A stretch of 64,000 nucleotides of DNA. Source: Theobroma cacao (lineage: Eukaryota > Streptophyta > Magnoliopsida > Malvales > Malvaceae). The translations under genes were made by a program, and so were the position numbers. Below are positions 11,898-23,912 of the stretch, one piece after another. The notes beneath the pieces were generated by a model. That model ran no database searches. It was not told the DNA's origin and saw only the letters and a list, made by a program, of their open reading frames with translations. The stretch is taken from the NCBI RefSeq assembly GCF_000208745.1, contig NC_030858.1, forward strand, positions 7,522,986 to 7,586,985, read 5' to 3'. Numbering within the stretch: the stretch's first letter is position 1; each line of letters starts with the position of its first letter.

Positions 11898-12194
11898 TGA
11901 TAATTAGAGAAAGGTAACATAGAATATGTTTGGGAATGATTGATTCATTCACTTCATCGTAAGAGTACAAGGGAAGGCTTTATATATAGAACCTTCACAA
12001 AGAAATAGGAAAAGGACAAAAGTGCCTAACTAACTTCCATTTAAAAGAATGATTAACAGTAACTTGGAATCTTGTCCAAAACGGTGCCGCTCCACTAATA
12101 CTGAAATGTTCACTTTGTGCATCTTTTTTTCTCCCTTCTGTCTTGTATCAAGACGGTGCGATTCAGACTTTATTTCTTTTGCCATTTACCAACA
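11898..12194 (-). repeat. 5' LTR of the Copia remnant
   Basis: On the minus strand a ~297-bp block starts TGTTGG (12194) and ends ATTATCA (11898), abutting the primer-binding site. It holds a TATA box (TATATATAAAG on the minus strand, around 11978-11987). The 3' end is well supported by the primer-binding site. The outer edge is tentative because no second LTR exists in the window for comparison. Confidence 0.5.
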
Positions 12195-12255
12195 ACTTCA
12201 ATTCTTGTATGTTGGAAACCTGTTGTACTAATTTTTCTGCTATTTGGATTTCTAT

Positions 12256-14260
12256 TCTTTATGATCTGAGTTGATTTTCTTGGTTAATAAGACTCGAAGA
12301 ATTATGTTGTTGTTCATCGTACACATGGGCATAATCGAACTAGGTTTATGATTGGTATTTATCTAATGCGTTTTCAACCAATGATGTTTGCCACTCAAGT
12401 TATAAACATTCTCTTAAACACGTCCTATTGGAATTTATAAACTAGATTATATTGATAGTTAGATCCATTTTATAATGAAACAAAATCTGGAATGGTTGCC
12501 TGTCCACTTCCTTAATGAAAGGATTCTCCTAAATTGAATCTTAATGGAGTCCCAAGTGCAGCATTCAATTGAGAATCATAAACTGGATGCAAGCAACAAT
12601 GATAAACGATGATGTTTTGGGAGATGACATATTATTCGATTAAATGAAATCACTCATTCTACAAAATGTTGAACCTAAGGTGACGTTTGATACTTTACAA
12701 TGCAATGTGATTGCAAGAAAAAAAAATATTACAGTTTTTGGTATACAAACAAAATAATGATTAAAATGTAAAGAAAATAACATTACAGTGTTTAGTTTAT
12801 AAGTACTTTGTTGGGAATTTAATGTTAATTTTTAAAATTACCCGTATTTATTAAAATACAAGTTTAACATATTTGTATTTTTTATTGTTAATTTTTATAT
12901 AATATAATCTCTTAAATATATTTTTAATGTCATATATTTTATTTTTATTTTTAATATAATTTTTTATATTATATATTTTATTTTAATTTCTTTTACTTGT
13001 ATTATATAAATTTTAATTTCTTATATTATATTTTATTTTAATTTTTAATTCTTATATTATATATTTTATTTTAATATTTTTATTTTAATTATAATATTAT
13101 AAAATGTTTTTAACAAAGTAATAAAATTGAAGGGTAAAAATGTCTTTAATAACATTACAGAGCGTATTGTAATGTGATTGTATTGCAATCTAACATTATA
13201 GTGGTCTATTGCAAAATAAACATTGTAATATAATTTAATTAAACATATTATAGGAAATGTACTCTCACTTTCCTCATACCAAACGCTACCCAAATGTTAA
13301 AGGATATGAGAAGTTTCTAAGGTCACACCCAGTTTCTCTCAACAGGGACAGTTTTCAACTTCTGAAGTAACGTTACTATATATTATGCTACTTTGAAAGC
13401 TAATGGGACACGGTGTATGATGCTAATAACTGTTGATGGATGTTACTTAATTGATAAGAGTTTTAATTTCCAAAAAGTCTAGATAAGGTACCCTTGCAGT
13501 TGCAGTAAGATCAGGATTTATCATTATGCACTATTTCATAGACAGATGGTAATTGATACATTGCCAAGCTCACAAAAGAGGGAGAGAAGATACCTCATTT
13601 ATGATATCATAGCTAGCAATTCAAAGATTGTCATGGAGAAACCATTCTTTGAAAAATGGAACATGCTTGGAAAAGAAGTGATTGAGCCACGAAATAAGGA
13701 TCGTAAGAATATTTGCCAAAGCAATAATTCTCATTGCAGGTGCAAAGAAAAGATTTCTGGTCGCTTTCTATTGTGCCATAGATTTCGAAGGAATTTATCC
13801 CAAAGCAATCTTATGAAGCAAATGGTCTTATTTTTCAAGGCCAAGACGATCCTTACGTTCCTTGCACTCATGAATGTCTTCTCAAGTGGAAATTTGCTGA
13901 AAAGAACTCAATTGACTTCTTATTTGAGGTGGGTATTGTTGATGATGATTAGAAACTTTTCCTCCACGAAAGTGGGAGAATGAGGCTGATGGAAAGGCAT
14001 AAGGCTGAATTCATGAATGGTTCAAATCCTTGTTCATACTCTAAGATGAATATTAAATGTTATTGGGACTCCAACAAACTGGTTTGGGTCCATATATGGA
14101 AGACAACTAATAAATCAACTCCCAATGATCTCAACACCTACAAGAAGGTGATGCATCGCATAAAGCATAACATCATCGAGGAAACTGTATTAAAGGAGAT
14201 AAATGAGGTCATTTGCTTGCCTAAGTATATATATCCCGATACTTACCTACATAGCTAAAA
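12256..14260 (+). pseudogene. mRNA-capping enzyme pseudogene (phosphatase + guanylyltransferase), MITE-interrupted
   Basis: Translated pieces in all three plus-strand frames follow the plant two-domain capping enzyme in order. Around 12290 DSKNYVVVHRTHGHNRT matches the triphosphatase active-site loop, with the catalytic Cys (HCTHGHNRT) changed to Arg. NDDVLGDD lies near 12610. After the MITE come SHPVSLNRD (13325), CYLIDKSFNFQKV (13440), IDTLPSSQKRERRYLIYD (13550), the EKEVIEPRN-like block, GLIFQGQDDPYVP (13830) and STPNDLNTYKKVM (14110). It carries several stops and at least two frameshifts (for example near 13745). No introns are visible across about 450 residues of alignment, which suggests a processed retrocopy. 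No poly(A) tract was found. The MITE at 12674-13293 splits it, and a solo LTR follows at 14352. Confidence 0.85.
12674..13293. mobile_element. hAT-like MITE, copy 2, inserted in the capping-enzyme pseudogene
   Basis: A ~620-bp AT-rich element related to 1299-1999. Its left end is cctaaggtgacgtttgatac; its right end reversed is gggtagcgtttggtatgagg, an imperfect inverted repeat. The 8 bases before it (atgttgaa, 12666-12673) nearly duplicate the 8 after it (atgttaaa, 13294-13301), 7 of 8 matching, as expected for hAT elements. Removing it with one duplicate rejoins one frame of the pseudogene up to SHPVSLNRD, which shows it landed inside a pre-existing copy. Confidence 0.75.
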
Positions 14261-14351
14261 ATTTTTCAAGTGCTAGAATTTAAGGCAATCTGATGCTTAT
14301 TGTGCTACTTATTTCAAGATTTCAATTGTCAGAAGTTAGCCATAAACCTAT

Positions 14352-14878
14352 TGTAAAAGGGTTCTTTTGGTTAGGGAGAGAGCATGTGTTGCGATGAGTG
14401 AATCGGGATGCATTAAAAGCGACAGAGAGGAAGACTAGAGCAATATTTGAAGTGTAAGTGCTTTAGGTGGTAGGTGATGAGGGATAAGAAAAGGTTGAAG
14501 AAGCGACAAATTACGGCCAATGGGAAACCCTATGTTGGAAACACCCCTGAGCACCTCTACACTTGGAAAACCCTATGACACTTTTGCGTTTAAAACACCC
14601 CTGGGTGTTTCCATGCTTGGAACACCCTAGGCGTTTCTATGTTTGGAACACCTTTGAGCGCTTCTGCATTTAGAATACCCTGGATATTCCAAGCCCTAGA
14701 TGCTTCCATGGTTGGAACACTCAAAACTTGGAACACCTTTAGGCACTTCCGTACTTGGAACACACTTGGTGCTTTTGCTCTTATAACGACCCTGGGTGTT
14801 TCCGCGTGTATAACACCCTAATGTAATTTATCTCTAACACAATACCTTAAAATAGTTAGCCAAAATTGGGCATCTACA
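14352..14878 (+). repeat. Solo LTR A (527 bp) with 5-bp target duplication
   Basis: Starts TGTAAAAGGGTTCTT and ends GGGCATCTACA, flanked by CCTAT (14347-14351) and CCTAC (14879-14883), a 4-of-5 target duplication. Both ends and the stretch around 14415-14450 (gagaggaagactagagcaat) match solo LTR B at 46118-47070. No primer-binding site or internal region follows, so this is a solo LTR. The TCTACA ending is reminiscent of Tat/Ogre-type Gypsy LTRs, which is an inference. Its middle is a minisatellite (separate entry). Confidence 0.75.
14534..14820 (+). repeat. Degenerate minisatellite inside solo LTR A
   Basis: Roughly nine irregular copies of a ~28-35 bp unit built around cttggaacaccctgggtg and a following gtttccatg-like segment. 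Copies vary in length and sequence, so it is old. The array accounts for more than half of the LTR. Confidence 0.7.
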
Positions 14879-15109
14879 CCTACTTATCTTTAGTCCTCCC
14901 ATTTCTTTTCCCTGTTGACAACTAACTGTTACTAAATTGTTAAATTTTCCCAAAAAATACAGAGCATGCATTAAAAACTAGTCTGACAGTTCTCAAAAGT
15001 TTCAATCTAGATAAAGCAACAGTAGTGTATTACTTCTTTGAACACCACATTAACAACCATGGTGAATTCTCCTTTGCTGATTAGAGCAACAGCCTCTGCG
15101 AAAATTGCC

Positions 15110-15560
15110 AAAATGGTGGTCATGTGAGAAAGTCCACCAGTTGGGTGGTTTAAATTCAATACCAACGAAGATGCTAGAGGTTGCCCAGGCTTCTTGGGAA
15201 TTGATGAAGTTATGAAGGAAGATAAAAGGGCTGCTAAAGTGGCCTCCCCTAAAATGGTAGGGTGGGGTGATGCAATTTAATGGAGGTTCTAGTGATATGA
15301 GAGGCCATAGTTATATTTGCAGCATCTTCTTGTGCTTCAATTGGTGGCATTATTATTGAAAGTGATTCAAAAAATGTTGTTACTTGGGTGGAAAAGCCAG
15401 AGTCTTCTCCTTGGAAAATGAGGCATTAGTTCTACAGATCAAGGCTCATAAAAGAAAGGTTCGAGGATAGTAGATAAGGCATGTCTCAAGGTCTAGCAAT
15501 GAAAAGGCGGATTACCTTGCTAAATGGGAGTGGATAGAACAAATGATTTTTTGTACATGT
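15110..15560 (+). pseudogene. LINE-type RNase H domain remnant
   Basis: Frames on the plus strand give, in order, SPPVGWFKFNTNEDARGC (15131), IFAASSCAS (15315), IIIESDSKNVVTWVEKPESS (15350) and SSNEKADYLAKW (15490). This is the RNase H fold found at the end of plant L1-type retrotransposon polyproteins, where the usual start is FKFNTDGSARG. The first catalytic Asp has become Asn/Glu (FNTNED) and several stops and frameshifts are present. Further LINE 3' sequence may run to about 15900 but is not recognisable as protein. Confidence 0.75.
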
Positions 15561-16085
15561 ATCCTCTAACTTATGATTAATGCTTGAGGTACATGGGGGA
15601 TTTTCTTTAGGTGCTTTTATGCAAAGGGTTGTGAGTGCTAGTTTTATAGTTTTGCTGTCGTGGAGAATTTCTTTCATGCTAGGATCGTTTCTCATTGCTG
15701 GAGGAAGGGCAAATTTATTCCTATTAAGGGTGCTATGCTTCTAAGCATGGGTGGATGCGAATGTGTCCATGTCATCTAGAAGCTACTAAGTGTGCAGGGA
15801 GTTGTAAGAGGGGAAAACAGCCCAAGAGGTCCTATTTGCTTCTTTTACTTGGTCTGCATCATCAATGGTCTTATGCCGGACAACCGATTCGGCTCTTTCA
15901 CATGTGTTCTGGTTGATGTTCATACCTTTTGAATCAATATTTTTATAAATAGGGAGCTAAAGTGCTATGAGGTATGTTTTGATGTATAGGGAATTGACTT
16001 TGGCTGTTTTTGGTAAGCCAAGCTTTTGACAGTATTCTTACTGTTGTTTATCAGCTGAATACTGCTTCTTTTGTATGTAAAAGTA

Positions 16086-16865
16086 GACCTGATAATTTGT
16101 GTTTTCGTGTCAGACACAATTAGATACGAATTACGTTAAGGCTAAACACGAACATGACACGTTTAATATTCGTGTCTTAAATTTAAAACACGTACATGTA
16201 TACGTTTAATAAACGTGTAACACGACACAACACGATTAACACGTTTATTAAACGTGTCAATATACGACACGACACGATTAATAACACGATTAACACGTTT
16301 AACACAATTAAATAAAAATATTTATAATTAAATATAATTTTAATATTTAAATTTAAAATCTATAATTATAAAAATAATTATAACAAAACAAAAATAATAA
16401 TAATATCAAATATAATAAAATTTAATATAAATAACATATGTAAAATTCATTATCATATAATATGATAAAATATATCATTAACATCTAACCTTCAAATACA
16501 AATAATATAAAAAATTATTCATAATTTTCAATCGTAATATTTACATTATTACCTTTATAAAATTAAAAAACTTACTAAAATAATTGTTTAAAATTATTTA
16601 TATAAGGTTAAAATAATCTTTAACTATTAATTTTTAATTGCTTAATAAACGTATCACGTATACACATTTAAATACGATAACACGTTTAAACACAATAACA
16701 CGATTAAGTAAACGTGTTTAAACGTGTTTGTCGTGTCTGACACATTAAGCCACAAAACTTTTCGTATCTTAACGTATCAAATATGATTAGATACGAAACA
16801 CGTTAAAACTAAATCCATAACCTATTTAATCCGTATCTTCTCGTGTTGTATAAAAAATTATCAAG
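16086..16865. mobile_element. Fold-back / long-TIR element rich in cacgtttaa motifs
   Basis: The left part (about 16086-16310) is packed with motifs such as cgtgtcagacac, gttaaggctaaacacg and cacgtttattaaacgtg. The right part (about 16640-16865) carries the same motifs in opposite orientation, such as gtgtctgacacattaagc and gatacgaaacacgtt. A plain AT-rich core lies between. The left arm also contains local palindromes. No protein is encoded. The layout fits a MITE or fold-back element with long degenerate terminal inverted repeats; exact ends are uncertain. Confidence 0.6.
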
Positions 16866-16899
16866 TTTATGTAAAAAGGTTTCATTGATGCAATGAATC

Positions 16900-19030
16900 A
16901 ATTAATTTTTTCAAAAAAAATATATTATCTATAACATATATAAAAAGAAGACCCAAAGAAGTTTTCTCATTTAACCACGTGGAGGAAAATGAAAAAAAAA
17001 AGATAAAAAATAATAATAAATAAAAAGAAATCCGAGTGTAATGTACGAGTCATAGTCTAGTTTCTTTAGAAGAGCAAACCTCCGGAGTCCTGTCTGACAC
17101 CAGGCCAATGCTACTTGTAATGAGACAAAATATAGTACTTTCGTTCAAATACGAAGCAGCCTCTTTCAAATTCAAATAAAAGCCGAACAGCCCAAAAGAA
17201 CTAAACCCATGACAGGAAAATCTAAAAGAGGCAAGCCCAGCAGAAGCAACAAGCCTGAAAGGAAAGCAAGGAACACAACAAATTAATCGACTACTGTTAC
17301 ATGGTCAAAGACAGGACAGCTGACTACGTGTAGATAACTAGACCTTGCTATTGCCCTCGACAGATTTTCACATGAATTCTTGACTTTTTTCAATTATACT
17401 AGTTAAGCGAAACACGACATTAGCACCTATAATCCCACAAGGCAGTTGTTTTCGAAAACCAAACTTTATCTCTTTCTGAAAGTGGAAGAGCCTCGCACAC
17501 CAACATTTTCTAAGTTACATCTCTGTCTCTTTGACTCAGTTTCTCACTCATGTCGACTGCTAGCTATTTCTGGCTAAGATTAATCAATAATCACCAATTA
17601 TTGATCGTATTAATTTTAATGTAATCTTATCTATACATTGTCTCTGCAGAATCTGTCCTAAATAGGAAAAACATAAAAATACAGCAACCACTCGAACAAG
17701 GTCATGCTTTTATATAGAAATGATTATTTATATACATAATGGAAAAGGAAATGGTGGTTGGAATATTTCAATTTTATTCTAACATTCTCCATTAATGAGT
17801 GCTGAGATATTAAAGGCAAGAAAGCATAATCGAACTTTAACACGCACAAAAATAAATGATGTTGGTGTCTACTGTACCAAGATCCACGAAACGTGAGTTT
17901 GACACTTGCCCTCAACATGACACAATTGATATGTTGACCAAATCTTTGCTTTTTCCTCTTGTCCTGGACCCAACATGACAAATGGTAATGGATGACGTGG
18001 AGGGCTTTGGTTGGATGCTCTTACATAATTTCCAAAACCTATAATAAATGCTCAAACAAATAAAATATCAATTCCGTCACAATATAAAACCAGGGCTTTT
18101 CACAATCTTTGGCAATCCTTCGTTATTGGACAATGGATGTATTAACAATTAATATAAGACGAAGCATTTATATTGTGTAACATGAATTTCTACTTCCTCA
18201 ACGTATTTCTTCATTTATTGTTTTCCTTGATGTCAAGATATGTAGGTATACCTTATATTTTTAGGTAAGCTCGATAAGAATGTAAAGATTTCCTTTTTTC
18301 TCTCTCTCTATTTTTCCTTTTTGTCTTATTAGTAATTAATATATACAGATGAAAAGGTCAAAATGACTTGCTATTCTACTGAATATAAACAAATTAGAAT
18401 TCCCAGCACCCCATAAATAAGGTGGAGCAGTCCATTTGTTCTCTTTCAATATTGGACAAATTAGAAAAGATGACAACTTAACTCTTCAATATTTACTGTT
18501 TAACTTATTACCATTGCCTCATTAGCTAAGTTGATTCCACATGAATTACGTACCAATTTTTGTCTAAGAACCAACTCAACACATCAATACACAAATATAT
18601 TATATTATATAATTAGAAGTGGAACCTAAGTGGGGTCGATTCAGAATTGGAATAGATTCTCCAATGATATGCAATTAAAAGTTTAGCTTGAAAATCTTGG
18701 GGTTTAGTGCTAAAGTATAATTATTAAAGACCTAAAACTTTTCTTTTCAAAGATTGAAGTGGGTGCAATTAGTCACCCCACTGAAATACAAAAGTGGCTC
18801 TTCCAATGAAAAATCATAGTACTAATGGCCACTATCCGAATAGTAAAATACCTATTTTACCATATTATTGATATTATTCCGTCATTATTAAAATTAAAAT
18901 GAAAATTGAATATAATGCCACGATCTTTGTTGTTGGTGCAACTGAACCGACCAGTTGCAGAAAGAATCGGTGCCACTGCCCACGCCGATAGTGAGACTGT
19001 GACAATGAAGTAAAACTCATCGCTTCCCTT
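16900..19030. other. Intergenic DNA upstream of the EamA-like gene
   Basis: No gene or recognisable transposon protein. The minus-strand open frame at 17724-17981 has no family resemblance. The right-hand part presumably includes the distal promoter of the transporter gene. Confidence 0.4.
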
Positions 19031-19038
19031 TGGTTTTC

Positions 19039-19048
19039 CTATATATAA
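19039..19048 (+). promoter_or_regulatory. TATA box of the EamA-like gene
   Basis: CTATATATAA lies 108 bases before the ATG at 19156. That would place transcription start near 19070 and give a 5' UTR of about 85 bases. It is the only good TATA match just upstream of the gene. Confidence 0.5.
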
Positions 19049-19155
19049 TTACGTTTCCTCAGCTGCATTTGCCTAGGCTAGTTTGGACGTTAATGTAGGG
19101 AAGAAAATTAAAGAGTTTTGCATAGACAGAAGAGTGAAGGGAGAAGAAAGAAACG

Positions 19156-22100
19156 ATGGGTTGGAAATATAGGGGAGGTTTGCTTTTAATTATTGGTGTT
19201 GTAATCATGTGGGTTACCTCTGCAGAGGTCACTCAGGTTAGTTCTGATCAGATTCTTCTCTTCCTTCTCACATGCTTCTTTGTTTTCTTCTCTTTTTACT
19301 TTTGCAATAGTTTTATGTCGAGTTGTCGACAGAATTTCTTGGATATTTCATGTTTTTATATGCTGCCTTTGTTTTTTAAAGTTTTGACGTCGAGTGGTTG
19401 ATGAATCTTCCATCTTTTTGGGACTTGGTTTTCGACACTGGCAGTTTGTAGTTTCGTGGTCATCTTTTGTTGCAAAGATATGAGGGATGATCATTGATAA
19501 TTTATCATAATGAGAACTTTTGTGGGGTAGGTGTAATCCACCCATCATGTCAATTTCTTAGCCATCACCAGGCTGAAATTAAGAATTTTGACACAAAGAG
19601 TTTCAAAATTATTCCTAGCTAGGTTGGAATTTGTTAATGTTATCTTGACGCTATCTCCGTTGCTTCTCTGCTAGGAAGTTGAGGTTTAATGATTAATCTG
19701 TTGAATCTATGGATCAATATCATCATGTTGCAGTATGTATTCGTTCTTATTTCTAGCTTAGCGTAGCTGTCTTTAGTGTACACACCAACCATCATTGAAA
19801 TTAATGTGAAAACAGTGAAGACCTTTGCCTATAAAGATGTGTTCATGTTGTTTAAACTGGTTCTAAAGTCAGAAAATTTTTATGCTTAATTTGATGATAA
19901 GCAAGAATTTTCTTGATTATCTAATTCATATCTTCCACTGTGTTTGACAGTTTGTCACTATGGGTTTCTTCCTATACTTTTGGATTCAGTTTTTTTTTTC
20001 TGGTCATATTTTTAACTTCGCCATTGTTGAAACTGATGATTTCATTTCATCTGCTTTGTTTGCTAATGGAATTGGGAGGTCTCCTGGTTGCTCCTGGGAT
20101 CTTCGTTCTGGGCATCAGGTTTTCACCCACTTGCCTTTTACCTTCAAATCTGTTTTCTTTCTTTCTGAATGGTTTGGTCTTCTCCTTCAAGCTCATTTGC
20201 CACATTGTCCTATGCTTAGCTTTTATCTTCTGATATAAATATCACTATCAATAATTTGCATTCACTTTTAATTTTTATTAAGTTATTAGACATTTTTATG
20301 CTAAGATGTTATTCTATCCCAGTTCAGGAGTACAAGTTGAAGATCATTTTCTTCTTACTAAAATTGAATAGTCCATTTTTTTTTTTCTCTTGGAACTTGA
20401 CTAGTAAGATTCTGTTCTGACGCCATTACATTTTCATTTTTACTTTGGAGTTTTGACATTACTGGTATGTTTCAACAGGGTGTGTTTGAAGACTATAGGC
20501 ATCCGTTTGCTGTGACATATCTTGGAACCTCTCTTTTGGCACTTTATCTGCCAATAGCATTCTTTAAGGACTGGTTAGTAAAGCATCTGAGAGGTCGCTC
20601 TTGTAATAGTACCAAAGGCCCAAAAGGGGTTGACAAGTCCTCTGTAGAACTAAATTCTCCTGTAAAACCTGATGACAACCATGGCAATTTTCAAATTGAA
20701 CATCAACTATCAGTGCCTGATCAGTGTGTCTTAGACCTTTGTATTAAGGAGGAGGGAAATCCCCTGGTTTCTAGACACAAAGATATTTTGGAAGAACCAA
20801 AGCGAGTCAGAATGCTTAGTGCAAAGGAGATTGCTGCATTTGGCTTTTGCATGGGTCCTATCTGGTTTGCAACAGAGGTGTGAATGAAAAAGTTGTTTAT
20901 CTAATATTCTTTAGCTGGTGTTCAAGTCAAGCATTTGTCTTTAAGCATTGATCATCAAATTTGTTGAAGCCAAAATTTTAATTAGCAAGGATTGCCGTAT
21001 ATTTTCTCTTCCAGATTCCAACATCTCTTTGTTCACATTTCCATCTATGCTTCCACCTTTTATATATGCATCTGTGCGTGCCCCTTTTGCCTGGTTCTGC
21101 CACCCATCTCTTTTAAACTTTCATATGCATAGATGTGCTCATTTCATGTAAGTCAGCCGGCCTTTGCTGTATGAGAAACATAATCCCACTGAAATACAGT
21201 TGATCCACTTCAGGAAAATCTGGGGCTTACATATTTGGTAGAAATACATTATTGAAGTTCTTTCTAATATTATTCATTGTCTCCAGTATCTTACGAATGC
21301 CGCACTCGCAAGAACAAGTGTTGCTAGTACAACATTGTTGTCCTCAACTTCAGGACTTTTCACTTTATTAATTGGGGCAAGTTTGGGTCAAGACTCTATT
21401 AGTACAGTGAAAGTTGTTTCAGTTGTCATTAGCATTTCCGGTGTTGCTATGACTACACTTGGAAACACATGGGCTGCAGATGAACCAAAATCAGGCATTA
21501 ACAAGTATTGTTTTCCTCCACCTCATTTAACTGTGACATGCTACCATAATTTAGCTTGGACTATTAGCTATGCTAAGGTTATAAATGGGCTAATTGTACG
21601 CTTCTATAACTTCTTTTTGCCCCTTTTCTGAGGTGGGGGGTGGGGGTGGAGAAGTGGGTTGCAATTGTTTTCATGGTTTTATTTACTTGATATATGTGTA
21701 GCATGTTTTCTTAGAAGCTACTTACAGTTTCCTCCTTTATTTAGAAGTGGGAATCAAGCTCTTCTAGGAGATCTTTTTGCTATCCTCTCAGCTATGTGTT
21801 ATGGACTGTTTACAGGTTTATACCTTCACTTTCATTTGAATCATATTAGAGTTTTTTTTGATAAATTACCAGTAGAATACTAAAATCATAAGTTGCAGTT
21901 TTGCTTAAAAAGTTTTCTGGAGAAGAAGGAGAAAGGGTAGACATGCAGAAGTTCTTTGGCTATATTGGATTGTTTGTTCTTGTTGCCCTTTGGTGGCTTG
22001 GTAAGAGCATATTGCTAGTTAGTTTATCATAATTTTTCTGCTCTGCCATATATGTGTTTATGCATTCGTAGTGGGACTGGACCATATGCCTTTCAGCAGG

Positions 22101-23912
22101 CTAAACTTGAACAAACCAACACCACCACCAAAATCCAAACAAATGAAAAATTTTGGCATAGTTATTATATTCTGTTTTTTCAGATTGACACTGTGGAATA
22201 AATTTATGACTTGACTGCTAGGTTTCTTCTCCCCTGTTCCGATAGGCTTGTTAAGAGATGTGAAATAAACAATAGACATTACTGTTTCATCTTGTTCCTG
22301 ATAGTTTGCAACTGGATATAGTCAGCATGGCATTCTAGGAACTAGTTTAGACTATGCAAAGCAAAATGATGGAATCAATTGCCAGTGGTAAACCACTATT
22401 GGAATGATCTGATGTAAAATATGAGATATGTGACCTTGTTGTAGGGGATCACTCCAAAATGGGAAAAAAAAGTTGTAAGGAGTCATATGTCCATGGGACA
22501 TTTGGAGACCTAATACACTAGTGGCTTTGTGGACATTCATTGTTGATTGCACTAATTTCAGAACAAGAAAATTTTCTCTTTGGATTTGAAATAAAAAGGC
22601 AAATTGGTAGCTAGTGTACTGAGATTCTGGGCTGGAAAAACATGCATTTCTCTCTTTTAATGGTACCTGAGATGATGGGCATTATAGGCATATTTCACCT
22701 TGGACACAGGTTCTTATATTGCATGCTTGGGATGGTTAAGTCAAAACTTCTCTTGTACTACATTCATTGGCATCTGAAGAAACATAGAGAAATTCAGCAT
22801 TAGGGCATTTATGAACAGTGTTTCATATACTCTCATTGTTCAAGAAGAAATGAAGTAGATTCTATGTTTATTTACTTCATTTTTTAAAAGCATGATATAT
22901 CACAGGTTGGCAGTTCAAGCTTTTTGTTTGCAACTAGGAGAAACTAAGAATCCTCCAAAAGTTGCCTGGTTTTTCGAACTATAGTCTCACTTAGAAGCTG
23001 TTAGTAGATCCTCAATCTGCAAAAAACTAGAATCGCCTAAGGGACATATAGCAGTTAATAACTATGTATATATCTTTTTGCACTCTTTTTTCTTCTTCAG
23101 GCTATGGAGCTGTTTTGGTAACTTTTTAAGCATTTTATAGCCACTAGTTCGATGAATTGCTTTATATTGAAAGTAGCCAATATTCTTCTAACAGCTTCAG
23201 TAAATGCTCTCTTAAAGTTAGATAAAAATTGGACACAACATCTGCATTGTGTATGACTTGATGTTTCTGAATTCTTTCCAGCATGGCCTCTGACTGCCAT
23301 TGGTGTCGAACCAAAGTTCACATTGCCTCAATCAGCTAAAGTGCAAGAGATAATCCTTGTAAACAGTTTTGTTGGGAGTTTTCTATCTGACTATTTCTGG
23401 TACGCGAATACAACAGTCTAACTAAATTTTCTGAGTTATGAATCTGCATGTTTTTTAATTCCTTCAAGTCAACATCTATCATACTTACAGGGCATTAGGT
23501 GTTGTCTGGACCTCTCCGCTGGTAGCTGCACTAGGCGTTTCACTTACCATACCTATTGCAATGTTGGAAGACATGCTAATTCATGGTCAACAGTATTCAA
23601 TAATCTATATGATTGGATCAGCTCAGGTATATGGTTAAGTAGCAATATTAAATTCAAAAACTTGTCAGCCCATCATCCTTCAATTTTTTTGATACACATG
23701 AGCATCTGACCAGATAAATATTCAGTTAATTACTACTCCAAGACTTAATCAAATTGATCAAGTATATATTAGTTTTGATCCTCCAGCTTATGGACATTGC
23801 TGCATGGAAGTCCCTTGCTTAAGAAGGATCATATTGTGATGTATTTCAGGTATTCCTGGGATTTCTAATAGCTAATATTTCAGACTGGGTATCAGAGAAG
23901 TTGAGATGGTAA
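19156..23912 (+). CDS. EamA/SLC35F5-like membrane transporter
   Basis: Eight exons: 19156-19236, 20479-20877, 21287-21504, 21745-21815, 21899-22000, 23282-23399, 23491-23626 and 23850-23912. They join in consistent phase to 395 residues. The protein belongs to the drug/metabolite transporter superfamily, in the group with yeast YML018C and human SLC35F5, a multi-span membrane protein probably of an endomembrane; its substrate is unknown. A first helix ([21 protein letters not shown]) is followed by [20 protein letters not shown], then a hydrophilic loop of about 90 residues. Further segments include [35 protein letters not shown], and a C-terminal [12 protein letters not shown] near the end. 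The start is the only ATG in frame with the first helix. It is convergent with UBP22, with about 1.8 kb between the stop codons. Confidence 0.9.
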
